Part shown: positions 5,456 to 9,242 of the stretch, one piece after another
Position numbering within the stretch: position 1 is the first letter of the stretch
Layout: every line of letters starts with the position of its first letter
DNA from: an uncultured Treponema sp.
GTDB taxonomy: Bacteria; Spirochaetota; Spirochaetia; Treponematales; Treponemataceae
Assembly (NCBI GenBank): GCA_947176045.1
Contig: CAMWPF010000039.1
Span: 1 to 9,242, forward strand
Length of the DNA: 9,242 nucleotides
Reading direction: 5' to 3'
The notes under the pieces: generated by a model
Databases searched by the model: none
The model's input: only the letters and a program-made list of their open reading frames with translations
What the model was told of the DNA's origin: nothing
Made by a program: the position numbers and the translations under genes

Positions 5456-6067
5456 ATGTTTGAAATTGAACTGAAGGCGCGCGTCCATGACCGGCGCGCC
5501 GTGTTGGAGCGGCTTGATTCCTTTGCAGAATATACGGGAAGCGTGGAGAAGCGCGATGTCTATTATTCCGCGCCGCCAGGCTGTTGCGGCAGGGACGGCG
5601 CGCCGCATCCAAGCGTCCGGCTGCGCCGGCAGACAGTGCGGCAGGACGGCATCTGCACGGATACGTCCTTCTTCACCTACAAGCGGAAGGAGGTTCGCAC
5701 GGGGGACGGCGCCGCCACGGAAGTGAACGACGAAAGGGAATGCGCCGTCTCTGACCCGGAGCCGATTGCCGCATTTTTGGAGGGCATCGGATTTTCGCCG
5801 TCGCTTCAGAAGCGGAAAATCGTGGAGTCGTACCGTGTTGCGACGGCCCGCGGCACGGCGTCGCTGGAATTGTGCGGCGTGCCGCCGCTCGGCGATTTTC
5901 TGGAAGTCGAGATTCTGAGCGTGTCGGACGCGCCTGATGTTGTGACGGCAGTTCAGGCGGAAGTCCGCGCCCTGCTCGCGCGGTGCGGCGTCGCGCTGGA
6001 AGATGTGGAGCCGCGCTATTACAGCGAGCTGCTTGCGGAAGCCGGTGCGGATGGCTGCGGCGGATGA
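5456..6067 (+). CDS. CYTH-domain protein, class IV adenylate cyclase (CyaB)-like (203 aa)
   Basis: CYTH proteins form a beta-barrel tunnel that binds triphosphates with two metal ions. Members include class IV adenylate cyclases, thiamine triphosphatases and inorganic triphosphatases. The defining E3-I-E5-L-K7 (ExExK) motif is at the N-terminus. Other tunnel residues appear as D34-V-Y-Y, VRLRR (54-58), TYKRK (74-78), E93-R-E95, Q118-K-R-K121 with R127, and F148-L-E-V-E-I (148-153). The ending Y188-Y-S-E-L-L resembles the SYSDLL-type end of CyaB-like members. Length fits the class IV group (about 170-210). The start at 5456 places ExExK at residues 3-7 as usual and lies six bases after a -10 element. 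It stands alone between the tRNA terminator and the convergent pot operon. Family membership is clear; whether it makes cAMP or hydrolyses a triphosphate cannot be told from sequence. Confidence 0.85.
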   Translation: MFEIELKARVHDRRAVLERLDSFAEYTGSVEKRDVYYSAPPGCCGRDGAPHPSVRLRRQTVRQDGICTDTSFFTYKRKEVRTGDGAATEVNDERECAVSDPEPIAAFLEGIGFSPSLQKRKIVESYRVATARGTASLELCGVPPLGDFLEVEILSVSDAPDVVTAVQAEVRALLARCGVALEDVEPRYYSELLAEAGADGCGG

Positions 6068-6125
6068 TTTTTTTTCGCGGCTTTGAAGCGCCGCCGCACA
6101 ATGCCGTCCGTTGCTCCCCATGGCG

Positions 6126-6165
6126 GCCGAAACGAACAACCCCCGGCGCAAAGCGCCGGGGGTTG
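6126..6165 (-). terminator. Terminator of the pot operon
   Basis: A perfect 13-bp inverted repeat, CAACCCCCGGCGC / GCGCCGGGGGTTG with loop AAA, occupies 6137-6165, 28 bases after the potD stop. On the minus strand it is followed by TTCGTTTC, a moderate T-rich tail, so it fits an intrinsic terminator for the pot genes. On the plus strand no T-tract follows, but the hairpin could still define the 3' end of the convergent CYTH transcript. Confidence 0.75.
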
Positions 6166-6192
6166 GAATCTGCTGCATGAAGCAGTCCTGTA

Positions 6193-7239
6193 TCAGTCCG
6201 CCGTAAAGCGGATGTCCTGCCAGATGGCGTTGTACTTTTCAAGCCCCTCGCCGATGTCGAGCTTGAGCTCGCAGTTTTCCATTTCTTCCGCCGGGTACAT
6301 GGGCGTGGTCTTCATGTACTGCGCCGCCTCCGTGTTTACGGACGGCGGGAAGCGGAACGCGTCAAGGAATTCCGCATAAATTTCCGGCCGCTGGATGAAG
6401 TTGATGAACTGCATCGCACGGTCGTAGTGCCTTGCATTCTTGAGGATGACCATGGAGTCGATGTACATCGGCCCGCCTTCCTTCGGAATGAAGAAGTCGA
6501 TAAGCTCGTCCTGCTTGTCCTCCGGCACTTCGCCGTAGACGACTTCCGCGTAGCCTTGGCAGACCCAGAAGTCGCCGGCTGCGAACGATTTTCCGAAGCC
6601 TTCCGCGTCGAACTTGACGAGGTTCGGCTTCCAGCCGTCGATGATGAGGTTCTTCGCCCGGAGCAGCTGGGCATCGTCGAGGGTGTTCACGGAATAGCCG
6701 TAGAAGGCGAGCGCGTCGCCGATGACTTCGCGCATATCGTCCATCATCGACATATGTCCGGCAAGGTCGGTGCGGGAGAAGATGTTCCAGCTTTTTTCAT
6801 AGTCGGCGACTTTGAGCTTGTTCACGGCGATTCCGGCGGCTCCCATGTAGTAGGGGACGCTGTACTGCATTTCAGGATCGTAGGAGGCCTTTTCAAGGAC
6901 GAGCGGGCTGATGTATTTCGCGTTTTCAAACTGGGACTTGTCGATTTCGCGGAGCATTCCCTGCGCGATCATGATGGACGTGTAGTCCTGCGACGGGAAC
7001 GTGATGTCATAGCCGGTTGCGCCCGCCTTGAGCTTTGCGTACATGACTTCATTCGAGTCGAATGTATCCACTTTTACGGTGCATCCGAATTCCGCCTCAA
7101 ATTTTCTGAGCACGGAGTCCGGCGTGTAGTAGGTCCAGTTGAACAAATACAGCGAATTCTTGTCATTCCTGGAGCAGGACGGCAAGCCGAGCGCGCCGAA
7201 GACGGCGGCGGCAGTCAAAATGATATTGATTTTTTTCAT
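6193..7239 (-). CDS. potD: Spermidine/putrescine-binding lipoprotein PotD (348 aa)
   Basis: The substrate-binding subunit of the PotABCD polyamine ABC importer, anchored outside the cytoplasmic membrane. The signal peptide is MKKIN plus a hydrophobic stretch ending in lipobox LPSC, with Cys22 lipidated. The mature start LYLFNWTYYTP (30-40), then S62-N-E-V-M-Y-A-K-L-K (62-71) and S127-V-P-Y-Y-M-G-A-A-G-I-A-V-N (127-140), match known PotD proteins closely. The D167-D-M-R-E-V segment holds the acidic pair (D168, E171) that binds polyamine amines in E. coli PotD. G256-P-M-Y-I-D261 corresponds to the G-x-F-W-M-D segment there, with Tyr in place of Trp. GAAGG about seven bases before the ATG is the ribosome binding site. 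The gene lies 110 bases after potC, with a hairpin in the gap, and ends before a terminator. E. coli PotD is soluble; here it is a lipoprotein, as common in spirochaetes and Gram-positives. Confidence 0.93.
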   Translation of the reverse strand: MKKINIILTAAAVFGALGLPSCSRNDKNSLYLFNWTYYTPDSVLRKFEAEFGCTVKVDTFDSNEVMYAKLKAGATGYDITFPSQDYTSIMIAQGMLREIDKSQFENAKYISPLVLEKASYDPEMQYSVPYYMGAAGIAVNKLKVADYEKSWNIFSRTDLAGHMSMMDDMREVIGDALAFYGYSVNTLDDAQLLRAKNLIIDGWKPNLVKFDAEGFGKSFAAGDFWVCQGYAEVVYGEVPEDKQDELIDFFIPKEGGPMYIDSMVILKNARHYDRAMQFINFIQRPEIYAEFLDAFRFPPSVNTEAAQYMKTTPMYPAEEMENCELKLDIGEGLEKYNAIWQDIRFTAD

Positions 7240-7307
7240 TTCAATACCTTCGAAGCGGACAGGCGCTTCTTTCGTAAAATATGCATCCGCGACGCAGATG
7301 GTTCCGT

Positions 7308-7324
7308 TTCCGGCGGCGCCGGAA
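7308..7324 (-). repeat. Hairpin in the potC-potD intergenic spacer
   Basis: A perfect 7-bp inverted repeat TTCCGGC-GGC-GCCGGAA lies in the only sizeable gap of the pot operon, 26 bases after the potC stop. No T-tract follows on the minus strand, so it is not a clear terminator. A likely role is stabilising or processing the mRNA so that potD is made in excess over the permeases; this is inference. Confidence 0.5.
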
Positions 7325-7349
7325 TGAGTGGATTTTGAAGGCGCGCGCA

Positions 7350-8231
7350 TCAATGGGAGGCGGCGATGCCCTTGAGGCCCTTGCGGAGCGAGAACGCGAC
7401 GGCGCACGTGAGGAGGATCATGACGCAGGACAGGGCGTTGATGACCGGAGAGACTCCGAACCGTATCATAGAATACACATACAGCGGCAGCGTCGTGGAG
7501 CCGGGGCCGGCTACAAAGAACGTGATGACGAAGTCTTCCAGAGACATGGTAACCGCCATCATGAAGCCGGAAAGGATTCCTGGCATGATTGCCGGAATGA
7601 CGACCTTGAACATCGTGCCGAGCTCCGTCGCGCCCAAATCGTGCGCCGCCTCGATGATGGAATAGTCGAATTCGTCGAGCCGCGCGTTCACCATGAGGAA
7701 CACGAACGGCAGGCAGAACGTCGTATGCGCCGCGAAGATTGTGAACAGTCCCAGCGGAATTTTGATTCCGCTGAAGAAAATCAGCATGGAGATTCCGACG
7801 ATGACTTCCGGAAGAACCATCGGAAGATAGGTGAGCGTCTGGATGAATTTCCTGCCGCGGAACTTGTACCAGTTCACGCCGATGGACGCCGCGGTTCCCA
7901 GAATGGTGGAGACGGCCGCGGATGACACGGCGACGATGATGCTGTTCAAGAGCGACTGCCACAGCGCCGAGGATTCAAAAATCAGCTTCTTGTACCAGAT
8001 GAGCGACGGAGCGGTGAACTCTGCGCCCTTGCTTTCGTTGAACGAGTAGATGATGATGAAGAACAGCGGCACGAACAGGAACAGCAGCGTGAAGCCGAGC
8101 ACTATCGCGGAAAATGAAACCGTCCGTCCGCGCTTCTTCCATGTTTTTTTCGCGTGCTTTGCCGGTTCCGCCGGCAGGCCGCGGCGCCTGTTCCGAATGG
8201 CGCCGTGCAGGGCGAAGAATACATTTTTCAT
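7350..8231 (-). CDS. potC: Spermidine/putrescine ABC transporter permease PotC (293 aa)
   Basis: One of the two membrane subunits forming the polyamine channel, in the binding-protein-dependent permease family. Hydrophobic segments lie near 40-63, 92-118, 131-155, 159-183, 216-242 and 262-282, giving six membrane spans. The EAA loop that docks onto the PotA ATPase is E194-A-A-H-D-L-G200 with I212-P213 downstream. The start at 8231 overlaps the potB stop as ATGA and has GGAGG nine bases upstream. The first 38 residues are strongly basic (R13-N-R-R-R17, K28-K, K32-K-R-G-R) and longer than the short tail usual before the first membrane span. The C-terminus ends soon after the last span. It is identified as PotC rather than PotB by position in the operon and by its close relation to the second permease type. 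Confidence 0.92.
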   Translation of the reverse strand: MKNVFFALHGAIRNRRRGLPAEPAKHAKKTWKKRGRTVSFSAIVLGFTLLFLFVPLFFIIIYSFNESKGAEFTAPSLIWYKKLIFESSALWQSLLNSIIVAVSSAAVSTILGTAASIGVNWYKFRGRKFIQTLTYLPMVLPEVIVGISMLIFFSGIKIPLGLFTIFAAHTTFCLPFVFLMVNARLDEFDYSIIEAAHDLGATELGTMFKVVIPAIMPGILSGFMMAVTMSLEDFVITFFVAGPGSTTLPLYVYSMIRFGVSPVINALSCVMILLTCAVAFSLRKGLKGIAASH

Positions 8232-9214
8232 TGCGCCGCGCCTCCGTCTGTTCCCGTCCGGACTGCCGCCGCAAAGCCGTGCAGCTCGTCGCCGCCGTCT
8301 TCTTTTTCTGCGGACTTCCGGAGCCGCGCGTCCTTCTTGTTCGCCGCCCCGATCCACAGGATTCCAATTACGCTGACGATGGTGATGACCATGCTGAACG
8401 CCGCCGCGAGCGGCCAGTTCCGCGTCTTCTGCACCTGATCGACGATGATGTTTCCGAGCATGTAGGAATCCTTTCCGCCGACGAGCAGCGGCACGGTGTA
8501 CGCGCCGAAAATCGGAATGAACGTGAAGATCAGCGCGGAAATGATGCCGCCGCGGATTCCCGGAATCAGCACCTTGAACATCGACTGCGCCTTTGTCGCG
8601 CCCAAGTCGCGCGCCGCTTCCAGCAGCGAAAAGTCGAAGCGGTCCACTGCGGTGAAGATCGGCAGGATGGCGTACGGAATGTACATATATACGGAGACGA
8701 GGATCACCGCGCCCTGATTGTACAGGAACTGCGTGTAGTCCTTTGTGATGTGCAGCGCCATAAGGAGCTGGTTCACGATGCCGTTGTTGTTGAGGATCGA
8801 CATCCATGCGAATATGCGGATGAGCGAATTCGTCCAGAACGGAATGATGACGAGGAACAGCAGCAGCGTCTGGCGGCGGCTGCGCGCCATGGCGTATCCG
8901 CAGGGCAGCGAGACGGCGATGGTGATTATGGTGGAGATCAGCGACAGCTTGAGCGTCCGCAGCACGAGGATTCCGTACTTCGGATCGAACATCTGGCGGT
9001 ACGCCTGCAGCGAGAACACCGGTTCCACGCCGCCGTACAGCCCTTTTTTCATAAAGCTGTAGGCGAAGATGATGACCAGCGGCGCAATGAAGAAGGCGAG
9101 GAACCAGATTCCCATCGGCCACGCATAGAGGATTCCCGGATTGACGCGCATCCGGCGGCTGCTTTTTCCGGCATCCGGCGCGTATGCGCCGCCGCCCTGT
9201 TTCTTTCCGCTCAT
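8228..9214 (-). CDS. potB: Spermidine/putrescine ABC transporter permease PotB (328 aa)
   Basis: The first membrane subunit of the polyamine importer. A polar, Gly/Lys-rich N-terminus (1-26) precedes six predicted membrane spans near 31-54, 86-109, 117-140, 168-190, 222-245 and 268-289. The EAA loop is E199-A-A-R-D-L-G205 with I217-P218-G downstream, and it docks onto PotA. D190-R-F-D-F-S-L-L before it is typical of the PotB/PotH type. A hydrophilic tail of about 38 residues (291-328, K/D/E/G-rich) follows the last span, and its last codons overlap the potC start by ATGA. The start at 9214 overlaps the presumed end of potA, also by ATGA. These overlaps imply translational coupling within one potABC message. 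Confidence 0.93.
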   Translation of the reverse strand: MSGKKQGGGAYAPDAGKSSRRMRVNPGILYAWPMGIWFLAFFIAPLVIIFAYSFMKKGLYGGVEPVFSLQAYRQMFDPKYGILVLRTLKLSLISTIITIAVSLPCGYAMARSRRQTLLLFLVIIPFWTNSLIRIFAWMSILNNNGIVNQLLMALHITKDYTQFLYNQGAVILVSVYMYIPYAILPIFTAVDRFDFSLLEAARDLGATKAQSMFKVLIPGIRGGIISALIFTFIPIFGAYTVPLLVGGKDSYMLGNIIVDQVQKTRNWPLAAAFSMVITIVSVIGILWIGAANKKDARLRKSAEKEDGGDELHGFAAAVRTGTDGGAAQ

Positions 9215-9242
9215 TTCTCAATGTCCTCGACGACATACGCGT
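9211..9242 (-). CDS. potA: C-terminal end of the upstream gene, presumed PotA ATPase (last 9 complete codons)
   Basis: The minus-strand frame whose TGA overlaps the potB ATG as ATGA reads A-Y-V-V-E-D-I-E-K-stop to the window edge. The same overlap style joins potB to potC, and potA normally precedes potB, so this is most likely the end of the ABC-transporter ATPase PotA. Nine residues carry no diagnostic motif, so identity rests on context alone. Confidence 0.55.
   Translation of the reverse strand, partial: AYVVEDIEK

Noticed and set aside
6068..6075. Run of eight Ts directly after the CYTH stop codon, as an intrinsic terminator
   Set aside because: No stable hairpin ends just before the T-run; the best pairing in the last codons is GCCG/CGGC with a 13-base loop.
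5300..6178. A minus-strand open frame (292 codons) across tRNA-Glu, its terminator and the CYTH gene
   Set aside because: It would run through a tRNA and a strong terminator and lies opposite a CYTH gene with complete motifs.
7262..7290. A separate promoter for potD in the potC-potD spacer
   Set aside because: CATATT/TATTTT-like hexamers on the minus strand match only 4 of 6 positions and no -35 element sits at a suitable distance. potD also has a Shine-Dalgarno sequence, like other operon-internal genes.
6427..7338. A plus-strand open frame (303 codons) opposite potD
   Set aside because: potD is certain on the minus strand, and the antisense product shows only the mirrored composition with no motif or signal.
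1..9242. Search for CRISPR repeats, insertion sequences, integrases, toxin-antitoxin pairs or a novel defence cassette
   Set aside because: No spaced direct repeats, no transposase or nuclease motifs and no unassigned multi-gene cluster beyond the lipoprotein pair were seen. Gene content is housekeeping and transport.

Overview
The window is GC-rich (roughly 60% by eye) and densely coded. It reads as chromosomal DNA of a Gram-negative-type bacterium, most probably a spirochaete of the Treponema kind. The reasons are a polyamine ABC transporter whose binding protein is a lipoprotein, two further predicted lipoproteins with loose spirochaete-style lipoboxes, and the general character of the proteins. 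The taxonomic call is inference. I saw no transposase, integrase, CRISPR array, phage gene or attachment site, so this looks like a housekeeping region rather than a mobile island.

Layout. (1) Positions 1-1341, minus strand: two predicted lipoproteins of unknown function overlapping by ATGA; the second runs off the left edge. (2) 1434-2793, minus strand: arfB (ribosome-rescue peptidyl-tRNA hydrolase) followed by an RluA-type pseudouridine synthase. (3) 2936-3985, plus strand, divergent from arfB: a tRNA-dihydrouridine synthase. (4) 4212-5156, plus: a DUF368 (PopT-like) polyprenyl-phosphate transporter with an unusual hydrophilic insert. (5) 5165-5390, plus: a complete tRNA operon with a near-consensus promoter, tRNA-Gln(CUG), tRNA-Glu(CUC) and an intrinsic terminator. 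(6) 5456-6067, plus: a CYTH-domain (CyaB-like) protein. (7) 6193-9242, minus: the spermidine/putrescine transport operon potA (last codons only), potB, potC, potD, ending in a 13-bp hairpin terminator. It converges on the CYTH gene.

Themes. arfB, the pseudouridine synthase, the dihydrouridine synthase and the two tRNAs all serve translation or tRNA/rRNA modification. The pot genes form one transporter: an ATPase, two permeases and a lipid-anchored binding protein. They are linked by two ATGA stop/start overlaps and one 110-base spacer that holds a hairpin ahead of potD.

The most interesting signal is in the promoters rather than the genes. Four genes that begin transcription units (arfB, dus, the DUF368 gene, the CYTH gene) each have a sigma70-type -10 hexamer exactly six bases upstream of the ATG and no Shine-Dalgarno sequence, which places the predicted transcription start at the A of the ATG. 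Genes inside operons (the pseudouridine synthase, potC, potD) do carry Shine-Dalgarno sequences. This suggests that leaderless mRNAs are routine for first genes in this organism. I found no convincing new multi-gene system beyond that.
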